Of a stretch of DNA of 64,000 nt, positions 37,341 through 45,815 are shown piece by piece. The first letter of the stretch is position 1; the number at the start of each line of letters is the position of its first letter. The notes beneath the pieces are model-generated. The model was not told the DNA's origin. It saw only the letters and a list, made by a program, of their open reading frames with translations, and ran no database searches. This DNA is from an uncultured bacterium. Lineage in GTDB: Bacteria; Bacillota; Clostridia; Lachnospirales; Lachnospiraceae. The stretch covers positions 35,075 through 99,074 of the forward strand of contig CAMSTY010000003.1 in the NCBI GenBank assembly GCA_947063875.1, written 5' to 3'. Position numbers and translations under genes: made by a program.

Positions 37341-38552
37341 TCATTCATACCGCAGCGCCTCAATCGGATCTTTTTTCGCCGCTTTCGAGGCCGGATACAT
37401 TCCAAAGAAAATTCCCACCATAGCTGAAAATCCTACCGCTAGCAGCACCACTCCCGGTTTGACGATGGCCTGCACCCCCAGCATTCTTCCGCCCATCATC
37501 ACGATCCCGCCCCCCAGCAGGACTCCCAAAAGTCCGCCGCAGGCAGACAAAATGGCAGACTCTGTCAGAAACTGTACCATAATGTCCTTCGTTCTGGCCC
37601 CCAGGCTCTTGCGGATTCCGATCTCCCGGGTGCGCTCCGTCACGGACACCAGCATAATATTCATAATGCCGATTCCTCCCACCAGCAGCGAGATGGCTGC
37701 AATGCTTCCTACTGCCGTGGCCAGGCCTCCCATGATACTGTCCATCTCTCCCATCTGGGCCTTAGCCGTTACCAGACGGAAATCCTCTGGCTGACGGCCC
37801 TTTGACCTGGCCACATAGCTTTTCAGATTATCAAAAAACACATCCATGGTGGCCTCATCTCTGGCAAAAATACGAATATCATAAAATCTGTCGTTGGGCC
37901 AGGTCAGAAGGGTATAGGGCACAAAGGCCTCTCCCCCTTCCGTATTCGCTCCCAGCATCATGGCCTGAAAAGGATTCAGGTCCTTACGGTATACTCCCAC
38001 CACCGTATAGTCATCCACCGAACCGTAAATGGTAGCACGGAAACTTTCCCCTACCGCATTCTCCACCCCGAACAGGTTCATGGCGCTGACCGTGTCCATC
38101 ACCACATTTTTCCGTCTTCCTAATACGTCTCCCTGATTCAGGAAACGGCCGTAGACCATATTTACCGGCTGGACTTCCTGATAGTTGTAGTCCACCCCCG
38201 TATAGCTGAACCTTACCGTCGTCCTGGCGCAGACAGCATCCCCGGAGGTGGAGGCGTCACTGTCAATGTAAGCAATCTCGTCTCCGAAAATCTCCTTAAT
38301 CCGTTCCATCTCATCCAGGGAAAAATAATCGCTCTCCCGCCATTCATCCACCCAGTAGCCGATGGCAATGTAAGCCTGGGTAATTCCGATTTTCCGGTAT
38401 AATTCCTCAAACATGCTTCGCATGGTATCTCCGATGGACACAATGGATATCACAGAACCGATTCCGATGATGATTCCCAGCATGGTGAGAAAAGAACGCA
38501 TTTTATTGGCGCGGATAGCCGAGAAGGCCATGCGCATATTTTCAATCAGCAT
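37341..38552 (-). CDS. MacB-type ABC transporter permease, first copy
   Basis: The protein has 403 residues with the same architecture as its downstream paralogue: N-terminal helix, MacB-like extracytoplasmic domain about 55-270, and FtsX-type three-helix end with 'RTREIGIRKSLGARTKDIM' near 305-325. It overlaps the ATPase by 7 bases, so translation is coupled. MacB-type exporters push substrates such as peptides, toxins or siderophores outward without transporting them through the membrane pore itself. The duplicate downstream suggests a recent tandem duplication with diverging lumenal domains. Confidence 0.92.
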   Translation of the reverse strand: MLIENMRMAFSAIRANKMRSFLTMLGIIIGIGSVISIVSIGDTMRSMFEELYRKIGITQAYIAIGYWVDEWRESDYFSLDEMERIKEIFGDEIAYIDSDASTSGDAVCARTTVRFSYTGVDYNYQEVQPVNMVYGRFLNQGDVLGRRKNVVMDTVSAMNLFGVENAVGESFRATIYGSVDDYTVVGVYRKDLNPFQAMMLGANTEGGEAFVPYTLLTWPNDRFYDIRIFARDEATMDVFFDNLKSYVARSKGRQPEDFRLVTAKAQMGEMDSIMGGLATAVGSIAAISLLVGGIGIMNIMLVSVTERTREIGIRKSLGARTKDIMVQFLTESAILSACGGLLGVLLGGGIVMMGGRMLGVQAIVKPGVVLLAVGFSAMVGIFFGMYPASKAAKKDPIEALRYE

Positions 38553-39502
38553 AGTCTGTCCCCCAACGCCTTCTGCCTGTCTGAATCCGTGTCTCCGATT
38601 GCTTCCCCTTCTTCGGATGCCCCAAAGCCTTCCCCCCCGCAGGGTTCCGGCTCCCTGGGCACATTCGGCTTATCGCTCACAATTTCCCCATCCCGAAACC
38701 GGATAATCCGCTCCGTGAACGCCGCAATCTCCTCCTCATGGGTAACTACCACCACTGTGGTCCCCTCCTTGTGAAGCTGAGAGAACAACTCCATAATCTC
38801 CACTGACGCCGCCGTGTCCAAATTCCCTGTAGGCTCATCTGCCAGCAGAAGAGGCGGCTCATTGGCAAGGGCACGGGCAATCGCTACCCGCTGCCGCTGG
38901 CCTCCGGAAAGTTCATTCGGCATGTGCTCCGCCCGCTTTCCCAGTCCCACCCTCTCCAGAAGCACCCGGGCACGCTGTTCCCGGAATCTTTTGTTCCTTT
39001 TGGCATAGGTCATGGGAAGTTCCACATTTTTCAGGGCAGATGTGCGGGAAATCAGATTAAAAGACTGAAACACAAATCCGATTTTCCGGTTCCGGATCAG
39101 GGAAAGTTCATCCGGATTCATGGCCGCCACATCCACGCCGTCCAGATAATAATGCCCCATGGACGGCCGGTCCAGGCAGCCTAATATATTCATAAGCGTA
39201 GATTTTCCTGACCCCGACTGGCCCATAATCGCCACAAACTCTCCCCGGTGAATCGTCAGGTTAATCCGTTTTAAGCCAAGAACCTTCAGCGCTCCCGTGT
39301 CATAGACCTTGACCAGATCCTCCAGCCGGATCAGTTCCTCGCTGACATTCTCCGTTATGTATTCCGGAAACTTTAAGGCTTTTTTCAGGCTTTTCCTCCA
39401 CATGTCCCAAAGCTTTCCTGCGCCGTTTTCCCTGGCTTCCACTTTTCTTTGAGGCCAGCCTCCTCCCAGGTCCTCTGTTCTTCCACGATTCCAAAATCCC
39501 AT
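38546..39502 (-). CDS. MacB-like ABC transporter ATP-binding protein
   Basis: The protein has 318 residues from ATG 39502, chosen because GGAGG lies six bases upstream. The nucleotide-binding domain begins only near residue 61 ('[16 protein letters not shown]'), so the protein has an unusual basic N-terminal extension. Walker A is '[12 protein letters not shown]', the signature '[17 protein letters not shown]', Walker B '[15 protein letters not shown]', and the H-loop 'VVVVTHEEE'. This is the LolD/MacB-type (3.A.1.122 or 125) ATPase family. It powers the paired permeases downstream and is fed by the adaptor upstream. Confidence 0.93.
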   Translation of the reverse strand: MGFWNRGRTEDLGGGWPQRKVEARENGAGKLWDMWRKSLKKALKFPEYITENVSEELIRLEDLVKVYDTGALKVLGLKRINLTIHRGEFVAIMGQSGSGKSTLMNILGCLDRPSMGHYYLDGVDVAAMNPDELSLIRNRKIGFVFQSFNLISRTSALKNVELPMTYAKRNKRFREQRARVLLERVGLGKRAEHMPNELSGGQRQRVAIARALANEPPLLLADEPTGNLDTAASVEIMELFSQLHKEGTTVVVVTHEEEIAAFTERIIRFRDGEIVSDKPNVPREPEPCGGEGFGASEEGEAIGDTDSDRQKALGDRLC

Positions 39503-39600
39503 AGCTTTCCTCCGCCCCAGCACTTTCTGTTTTGTCTGTCTCTTTCCCTTTGCAGCGCCCGAATCCTGTCAGATCCCCTTGGTCACTGCAAATGCCTTCG

Positions 39601-40929
39601 TCACTGCATCGGAGATGCAGCAACCGTCATTCCATCCTCCAGAAAGGCCATGGGTGAAGTGATGTAGAAAATGCCTTCAGTCAGGCCTTCCCCCTTTACC
39701 TCCACCTCCACATCACTCTCTACCCCTGTTTCCACAGGAATCATCTTCACCACGTTATTCTCCACCGCAGCCAGAAAACTCTGGCCCTCCTTATCTACCA
39801 ATGCCCCCATGGGCACCACCCAGGTGTCCTTCGATTCACTGAGCACGATCTGGGCCCGGGCCGTAATGCCGGCAATCAGCTTTGTATCCGAATTCTGAAT
39901 CTGAATCGTCGTGGGAATGACCCGCTCCGTAGAGCCGCCGCCCTTTTCCTCACCCGTAGGAGAAATGGCTGTGATCACACCCTCCTCCGTCTCACCTCCC
40001 AGAATATCTGCCGATATCTCCGCCTTCTGCCCTACCTCCACCTTGCCGATGGAGTATTCACTGACATTAATCTTCATCTCCAGCCTCTCCAGATTATCAA
40101 TGGAAAACAGAGGCCGGTCGTCGTCCACCGTATCCGCAAAACGTCCCACCCGTGAATTGACCCGCACCACGGTGCCGTCTATGGGACTGGTCACCTCCGC
40201 TTCCTCCAGTTCCTTGCGCTTTTTCTCCAGTTCAAACTCCGCGTTCCGTATCCGCAGGTCATAAGACTCGTTGGCCACAGGCTTTCCTCCCCGCAAAGTG
40301 AAGGTGGAAACCTGTCTTGACGCCTCGGCCAGCACATCCCGGGCCTCCTCCAGTTCCATCTGGGACACGTCGCCCCCCGCATACAGCATAGCCTTCCGGT
40401 CATAATCCCTCTTTGCCGCCAGTTCCTCCTGCCTTGCCCGGGCATACCCTGTCTCCGCCTGAATCTGGGCCTCATTCCGTTCCGCCACTGCCAGATCATA
40501 GGCATTCTGGGCAATCTCCACTTCCTTCTGCACATCGGCAGGGTCAAGCCGCGCCAACACCTGTCCTGCCTTTACCTTATCCCCCTCCTTCACCAGAATC
40601 TCCAGGATCTCCGCATGAAGACGAGACACAACTTCCGCACTGTCCGTACCGGAGACAGGGCCGCTGATGGACAATACCTCCTCCACATCCCCTTTTGTCA
40701 GAGGAGCCGTAGAAACCATAATCTCCCCGTCACTGCCACCTCCCTTCGCCTTTGCCACCGCAAAGAGAGCGGCCGCCACAACCACCACTCCCACAACGAT
40801 CTTCCTTTTTCTGCTCCAGGATCTCCAGAATTTCCCGATTCGCCGGTCCTTCTTCGCTTTTTTCTTCTTCGCCGGCCCGTCTTCCGCCATCAGCTCAGCT
40901 AATCCTTTCTCATATTCCTGATCTGTCAT
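39601..40929 (-). CDS. HlyD/MacA-like efflux adaptor (membrane fusion protein)
   Basis: The protein has 442 residues from ATG 40929, placed by GAGGAG seven bases upstream. A basic lysine-rich cytoplasmic N-terminus is followed by a membrane anchor ('KIVVGVVVVAAALFAVAKA', about 50-70), a barrel-sandwich hybrid half ('ILVKEGDKVKAGQVLARLDP' region near 113), a long alpha-hairpin coiled coil to about 240, and a beta-barrel end. These adaptors couple the ABC exporter to an outer component or, in Gram-positives, bind substrate. It heads the adaptor-ATPase-permease-permease operon. Confidence 0.92.
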   Translation of the reverse strand: MTDQEYEKGLAELMAEDGPAKKKKAKKDRRIGKFWRSWSRKRKIVVGVVVVAAALFAVAKAKGGGSDGEIMVSTAPLTKGDVEEVLSISGPVSGTDSAEVVSRLHAEILEILVKEGDKVKAGQVLARLDPADVQKEVEIAQNAYDLAVAERNEAQIQAETGYARARQEELAAKRDYDRKAMLYAGGDVSQMELEEARDVLAEASRQVSTFTLRGGKPVANESYDLRIRNAEFELEKKRKELEEAEVTSPIDGTVVRVNSRVGRFADTVDDDRPLFSIDNLERLEMKINVSEYSIGKVEVGQKAEISADILGGETEEGVITAISPTGEEKGGGSTERVIPTTIQIQNSDTKLIAGITARAQIVLSESKDTWVVPMGALVDKEGQSFLAAVENNVVKMIPVETGVESDVEVEVKGEGLTEGIFYITSPMAFLEDGMTVAASPMQ

Positions 40930-41014
40930 GTCAAAACTCCTCTTTTTTGTCAATTACTCCTGTCCGTTTTCCCAGACACCTCCACCTGGCCAAACAGGAT
41001 ATTCCGTTCTCACT

Positions 41015-41043
41015 ATCCTACTCCTATCCCCTGCATCCGTCAA
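41015..41043 (-). promoter_or_regulatory. Promoter P1 of the MacAB-like operon
   Basis: TTGACG (41038-41043), 17 bases and TAGGAT (41015-41020) on the minus strand, about 90 bases before the adaptor start. Confidence 0.6.
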
Positions 41044-41046
41044 TCC

Positions 41047-41072
41047 ATTTTACCCCCCCCCGCCTTTGTCAA
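41047..41072 (-). promoter_or_regulatory. Promoter P2 with a G9 tract in the spacer
   Basis: TTGACA (41067-41072) and TAAAAT (41047-41052) on the minus strand are separated by only 14 bases, nine of them an unbroken G run (C9 at 41053-41061 on the plus strand). A longer G run would give the normal 16-18-base spacing, so strand slippage could switch this promoter. Confidence 0.55.
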
Positions 41073-41205
41073 CGCATTTTTTTACTCATTCCACGGAAAA
41101 CAATCCGGTCAGCACATCAGCAGTTGAGGAAGGCGGGAACACGTCTTTTGATGTCCTCTCCTTCCTCAAGCAGACCTCAGACACAAAAACAAAGATCCGC
41201 AAATA

Positions 41206-43572
41206 TTAATTTTCAACCTTCTCCCACAAAAACTCCGGCACCTTCCCCTTGGGGAACAGTACCTCAACCCTGGTATTCCACTCCCCTTTACTGCTTTCCT
41301 CATAAGCCATTCCGACTTCCCTTTCCTGTGCGTCGGCCGTATCCAAATCCGGGTCCCACACCATCAGAGCCGCATCTATCGGTTCCGAGAGATAAAAAGG
41401 ATTATAATAACACAGGGCCGCAGAAACCAGAACCGCCCGCAGCTCTTCCACCCGTTCAGGATCGCGGACCGCGAAATAACTACCGTCGAAGGCATAATCT
41501 TTCACAGAAATCTCTGCTCCCATCGCTTCCTCATAATCTTTGTAGGAAATCGCAAAATTATCATCCATATACACCCGCACCGCCCGCACATCCAGGCCGT
41601 CCAGATATCCCCCTGCCTTCACTCCCTGTTCTTTCAAAAGCCTGATGGTTTCCGTACAGGAAGGATAGACGGGATAATAATCGTGGCGGTTCAGATCGTC
41701 TCTCGCCCAATAATGGTAATATCCGCCATACCTCTGGTATCCCTCCCCGCTTTCCTCTTCCAGGGCCTCCTGTCTGTCCCACCAGTCCAGAGCCTCTTCA
41801 TCCATCGCTCTGCTGAAGCGGATCAGGCCTACCGGCACTTCCTTTTCCATCTGCTCAATACTCATGGCCGCAAACTCCCTCTGGAAGGTTTCCAAAAACT
41901 GTGCCTTCTCGTGATCAGACAGCTTTTTTAAACAAACCTCGTTCTTATGGTCCTCATTGGCATACTCGCCCCGAAACCGGATTGCCTCTACCTGATCCTT
42001 GGTCATATTCAGCACCGGGAAGGCCCCCTTCTGATATCCCTCATTTCTATAGAGTTTATTTACCGCTGACTGAGTGTCTCCATAATCCACTGCCATATGA
42101 TAAACGCGGCTTACCTTCCTTCCGCTGTTTAAGGTGTAGCAGATCTCCACATAGTTCCATTTTTTATTGGCATTCCACTCATCCGAATCATCATCCTGAT
42201 CGACGAATGTCCTTCTCCTCTTTCCGGCCTGAACCTGCTCAATCCCATCAGAGGCCAGAGCCAGCAGATTCTCAATATCCTGATACTTCATATTCTCCAG
42301 GACGTAGTCGCCAGACGACTCGCTGACCCACTCATAATGGCCGTCCGGGAATTTTTCCGTATGGCCGTAGGACACCCAGTTGGTTATCCCGCCTATACTG
42401 ACAGACGCCTCCCGCACCTGCCCTGCTTTAGGCAGATACCTGTCATATCCCAGCAGGTCATACCGGAACACTGCCATAATTATCATGGATACCGCCAGGC
42501 ATCCTGCCAGCTGCAGCTTATGGGAAAAAAGCTTCCTGAAATCAAAATGATAAATAATCTCCACCACACAATGGCAGATTCCTCCGCCGAACAAAATTCC
42601 GAAAATCATCCATCCCGTTGATTCGCGCACGGCGTAGAAAAACACTCCCAGCCCCATGGCAGACAATATGGTCAGAAGAATCCGGACCACCGGACAGGTC
42701 ACAGAAAATGCCATGGCCTTGCCAGCGGCCTCTGACGGCCGCTTCCGATACAGAAAACAGGATAACGCCGCCAGCAGAATCGAAACCATCCAGGAAACCA
42801 GTATCGCTCCCACCATGGACACCGGATTCTGGTACTGCTCTCCATTTCTTGACAGCTGATAAATATACTCCGAAAATGGGGAAAGCCGGATGCCATACAT
42901 CAAAAACCGCTCCGACAAAATCCCCGGCATATTGGCGGCATAGGTCTTAAAAAAGCTAGTCAGATATCCCACCAGCAGGCCGGTTGCCATAGGCATGTAA
43001 CAGGCAAACACCACTGCCCCCAAAAAACCGATCACCAGATGTCCCGTCATCATGGCCGCCACTACCACCGTGGAATACATCAGGATATAATAGGTGATAT
43101 GAAACCCATAGGCCGCCAATGCCACCTGCCACAGCCTGCTGCCGTTTGCACCGTTGGAGATCCCCACCAGCACAGCCATCACCTGGCAGACTCCGTAAGG
43201 GATGGCAAGAATCAGGATTCCATTCAGAAAATTCGCCGCAAACAGCTTCTCCCTCCTCACCGGGATTCCGTGATAAAAATCCACCTTGCTTTTAGAGTTC
43301 AGAAAGGAAAAGCTGCTGAGTCCGCAGATCAGCGACACGGTCACCATCAGGAATACGGTCATCCCACAGTTGAAGGAAAGCCAACGGGCAAGACCATCCT
43401 CATACTTCGCCAGCCCTCTGGCATAATCCGTATAATCCTTGATCTCTCCGGCCGTAAATGCCGCCACCACTGGATAAAAGAAGAAAAATCCCAGGCTGAT
43501 CAACGCGATGGCCCACATTCTTCTTTTCAAATCCTCTTTCATCAGCTTAAAAAATAAGTTTTTTGATGTCAT
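41206..43572 (-). CDS. ABC transporter permease with DUF6449-type C-terminal region
   Basis: The protein has 788 residues from ATG 43572, with GGAGG nine bases upstream; it overlaps the ATPase gene by 26 bases. 'MTSKNLFFKLMKEDLKRRMWAI' at the start is typical of Lachnospiraceae permeases of this type. Ten or so hydrophobic segments occupy about 25-430. A large extracytoplasmic hydrophilic domain (about 440-788) resembles DUF6449. The operon order GntR-ATPase-permease matches YtrA-type transporter loci that respond to cell-envelope stress or peptide antibiotics, so self-defence is a plausible role. Confidence 0.8.
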   Translation of the reverse strand: MTSKNLFFKLMKEDLKRRMWAIALISLGFFFFYPVVAAFTAGEIKDYTDYARGLAKYEDGLARWLSFNCGMTVFLMVTVSLICGLSSFSFLNSKSKVDFYHGIPVRREKLFAANFLNGILILAIPYGVCQVMAVLVGISNGANGSRLWQVALAAYGFHITYYILMYSTVVVAAMMTGHLVIGFLGAVVFACYMPMATGLLVGYLTSFFKTYAANMPGILSERFLMYGIRLSPFSEYIYQLSRNGEQYQNPVSMVGAILVSWMVSILLAALSCFLYRKRPSEAAGKAMAFSVTCPVVRILLTILSAMGLGVFFYAVRESTGWMIFGILFGGGICHCVVEIIYHFDFRKLFSHKLQLAGCLAVSMIIMAVFRYDLLGYDRYLPKAGQVREASVSIGGITNWVSYGHTEKFPDGHYEWVSESSGDYVLENMKYQDIENLLALASDGIEQVQAGKRRRTFVDQDDDSDEWNANKKWNYVEICYTLNSGRKVSRVYHMAVDYGDTQSAVNKLYRNEGYQKGAFPVLNMTKDQVEAIRFRGEYANEDHKNEVCLKKLSDHEKAQFLETFQREFAAMSIEQMEKEVPVGLIRFSRAMDEEALDWWDRQEALEEESGEGYQRYGGYYHYWARDDLNRHDYYPVYPSCTETIRLLKEQGVKAGGYLDGLDVRAVRVYMDDNFAISYKDYEEAMGAEISVKDYAFDGSYFAVRDPERVEELRAVLVSAALCYYNPFYLSEPIDAALMVWDPDLDTADAQEREVGMAYEESSKGEWNTRVEVLFPKGKVPEFLWEKVEN

Positions 43573-44446
43573 AACCCACAACCTCCGTTTCACTGATAAA
43601 GATTTCCTCCAAAGACAGTGGAATCGTCTCATAGAACACCGGATTCACCGTCTGCATGCCATATTCCACCGCACTCAAATCTCCCCGCACTGTCAACGTC
43701 AAAAGCCTGCCCCGGCGTTCCGTCTTGATGATCTCCATGCCAGTCAGTTCTTCCGGCTCCATCCCCTCCGCCAGCACACACTGAACTTTATGGATGTTCA
43801 TCTTCATCTCATCCAGATCCCTGCTCAGAAGAATTCCGCCCTTGTGCAAAAGCCCCACATGGTCGCAGATATCTTCCAGTTCCCGCAGGTTGTGAGACGC
43901 AATAATCGGCGTCAGATGACGTTCCTGCATATCGTTGGCAAAAATGCTCTTCACCGCCTGGCGCATCACCGGGTCCAGTCCGTCGAAAGTCTCATCACAA
44001 AACAGATAATCCGTCCCCGCACAGATCCCGCAGATTACCGACACCTGCTTTTTCATGCCCTTGGAAAAGGTATTAATCTTGCGGCTCTCATCCAGGTCAA
44101 AGCTGCGCATCAGTCCATGAAACCGCTCCTTATCAAAAGATGGGTAAACGATCCTGTAATAGGCCATCATGTCCCGGGGGGTAGAATTGCTGAAAAAATA
44201 CTGATCATCCGAAATATAGAAAAATCTCCTTTTTGCTTCCTCATTCTCAAACACTTCCATCCCGTCGATGGTGATGGTCCCCCCATCCGGCCTTAGCACG
44301 CCGGCTGCCATCCGAAGGAATGTACTCTTGCCTGCGCCGTTGGTCCCGATCAGGCCGAATACACTGCCGTCTTTAATCTGGGCATTGATATTGTCCACTG
44401 CCACAATATCATCAAACCGCTTTGTCAGGTTTACTGCTTCTATCAT
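43547..44446 (-). CDS. ABC transporter ATP-binding protein (YtrB-like)
   Basis: The protein has 299 residues. Walker A is 'IGTNGAGKSTFLRMA', the signature 'FSKGMKKQVSVICG', and Walker B 'DYLFCDETFDGLDP', with the usual extra conserved histidine in 'IIASHNLREL'. The substituted signature FSKGM is common in this multidrug/BcrA-like subfamily. It overlaps the GntR gene by 4 bases and the permease by 26 bases, so all three are translated as a coupled operon under the GntR repressor. Confidence 0.93.
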   Translation of the reverse strand: MIEAVNLTKRFDDIVAVDNINAQIKDGSVFGLIGTNGAGKSTFLRMAAGVLRPDGGTITIDGMEVFENEEAKRRFFYISDDQYFFSNSTPRDMMAYYRIVYPSFDKERFHGLMRSFDLDESRKINTFSKGMKKQVSVICGICAGTDYLFCDETFDGLDPVMRQAVKSIFANDMQERHLTPIIASHNLRELEDICDHVGLLHKGGILLSRDLDEMKMNIHKVQCVLAEGMEPEELTGMEIIKTERRGRLLTLTVRGDLSAVEYGMQTVNPVFYETIPLSLEEIFISETEVVGYDIKKLIF

Positions 44447-44844
44447 ACCGTCATCCCTCCCTGCTCAGTCCTGCCTGTTCCTGACTCTTCATATACCTGG
44501 TGCGCCATACCCACAAATTCTTCCAGTCCGATGCCGATGGTCCTGGCTTCCTTGACCAGTCCCCCCAGCTTCTTCGCCAGTTCCACTCTCCTTGCCTCCC
44601 GCAGTTTGCGGATACTCCCCACAAAACTGCCGCGTCCCTTTACCGAATAGGTATAACCTCTCCGCTCCAGTTCTCCGTAAGCACGCTGAATCGTGTTGGG
44701 ATTGATTGACAACTCCATAGCCAGGCTGCGCACCGACGGCATCTGGCTGTCTTCTTCCAAAGCTCCCAGCATCATCAGTTCCTGAAGCCGTTCCACTACC
44801 TGCTCATAAATCGGCCGGCTGTCTTTTAAATCCAGTAGGATCAT
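44443..44844 (-). CDS. GntR family regulator (YtrA subfamily)
   Basis: The protein has 133 residues: an N-terminal winged helix-turn-helix ('DSRPIYEQVVERLQELMMLGAL' opening; 'MPSVRSLAMELSINPNTIQRAYGELERRGYTYSVKGRGSFV' in pieces near 36-75) and a very short helical tail, the mark of YtrA-type GntR proteins. These usually repress their own ABC-transporter operon. The promoter at 44902-44930 is overlapped by an inverted repeat (44878-44904) that is its likely operator. The stop overlaps the ATPase ATG. Confidence 0.93.
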   Translation of the reverse strand: MILLDLKDSRPIYEQVVERLQELMMLGALEEDSQMPSVRSLAMELSINPNTIQRAYGELERRGYTYSVKGRGSFVGSIRKLREARRVELAKKLGGLVKEARTIGIGLEEFVGMAHQVYEESGTGRTEQGGMTV

Positions 44845-44877
44845 CCATATTCTCCTTTCTCTCCAGCCCTTATTGAT

Positions 44878-44904
44878 AAGTGTACTAAGATTGTTAATAC
44901 ACTT
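44878..44904 (-). promoter_or_regulatory. Inverted-repeat operator for the YtrA-like regulator
   Basis: AAGTGTA-N13-TACACTT is a perfect 7-base inverted repeat placed at the transcription start and touching the -10 (TATAAG at 44902-44907). Confidence 0.65.
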
Positions 44905-44930
44905 ATACCATAGTTTGCCAATTCCTGCAA
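44902..44930 (-). promoter_or_regulatory. Promoter of the GntR-ABC operon
   Basis: TTGCAG (44925-44930), 17 bases and TATAAG (44902-44907) on the minus strand, with an extended TGG before the -10. Confidence 0.7.
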
Positions 44931-44970
44931 GGAGAAAATACTTACAAAATTGTTAATGTCACACATTCAA

Positions 44971-45017
44971 AAAGGCTGTCCGTACCAGAAAGACATCTCT
45001 CTGATACGTCAGCCTTT
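44971..45017 (-). terminator. Terminator after aroD
   Basis: A long stem pairs AAAGGCTG...TATCAGA with TTCTGGTA...CAGCCTTT on the minus strand, followed by TTTGA. It ends the MATE-JetABC-aroD unit. Confidence 0.85.
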
Positions 45018-45050
45018 ATCTTTTTTATAGGATCTATCTGCGCCTGCCCC

Positions 45051-45815
45051 CTATTCGAGATTCCGATGAATCATCTCCAGCACTTCTGCAAGTTCCCTCG
45101 CCCCTGGCTGCCCCGGCGCCGACCGTTGTCCCACGGCGCCGAAAGTGAGCGCCGAGCCAAAGGTCTCACCGCACAGGCGGGTGATCATGCCCATCGATGC
45201 CATCGACATTGTGACCAGCGGATGGTTCACCGCCTCCTCACTCATCTCCAGAGTGACTTCCAGAAGCGTCAGCACATCCCGCTTTGACTGCGGCATCACG
45301 GCCAGCTTCAAAATGTCCGCCCCCAGCTGCTGCATTTTGCGGAGCCGGCCCATCATACTCTCTTTTGACGGCGTTTTAAAGAAGTCATGGTTGGATGCAA
45401 TCACCTTGATCTGCATCCGGTGAGCCTCCTCGATGATCTGCGTCACCTCATCGTCCCCGGTCATCAGTTCCACATCCAGCAAATCCGCGAAGCTGCTCTG
45501 TGCCACCGCCAGATTAAGATCGGTATACTCTTTGGCCGGCAATGCCTTTTCTCCGCCTTCTCTGGCCGTCCGGAAAGTAAAAATCAACGGCTTTTCCTTC
45601 AACGCTTCTCTCAGCCTGCCGCCCAGGCGCAAAACCTTTTCCGTCTCAAAGGCTTCCTCATACCGGTCTGCCCGCCACTCCACAATGTCCGCCGGAATCT
45701 CTGCAAAGCCTTCTGCTGCCTGCAGAATCTCCTCCTCCGTGGCTGCGACTATCGGCACACAGATTTTTGGCCTCCCCTGGCCAATCACCACATTTCTCAC
45801 AACTACCGGTTTCAA
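45051..45815 (-). CDS. aroD: Type I 3-dehydroquinate dehydratase
   Basis: The protein has 254 residues, standard for type I DHQase, which makes 3-dehydroshikimate in the shikimate pathway through a Schiff-base lysine. Motifs are 'ADIVEWRADRYE' near 43, 'IASNHDFFKTPSK' near 140 with the catalytic histidine, and 'ADILKLAVMPQSKRDV' near 166 with the Schiff-base lysine. It starts at TTG 45815, overlapping the last codon of the JetC gene; GGAGG for it lies inside that gene. It is thus translated together with JetABC. Other aro genes are not adjacent. Confidence 0.95.
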   Translation of the reverse strand: MKPVVVRNVVIGQGRPKICVPIVAATEEEILQAAEGFAEIPADIVEWRADRYEEAFETEKVLRLGGRLREALKEKPLIFTFRTAREGGEKALPAKEYTDLNLAVAQSSFADLLDVELMTGDDEVTQIIEEAHRMQIKVIASNHDFFKTPSKESMMGRLRKMQQLGADILKLAVMPQSKRDVLTLLEVTLEMSEEAVNHPLVTMSMASMGMITRLCGETFGSALTFGAVGQRSAPGQPGARELAEVLEMIHRNLE

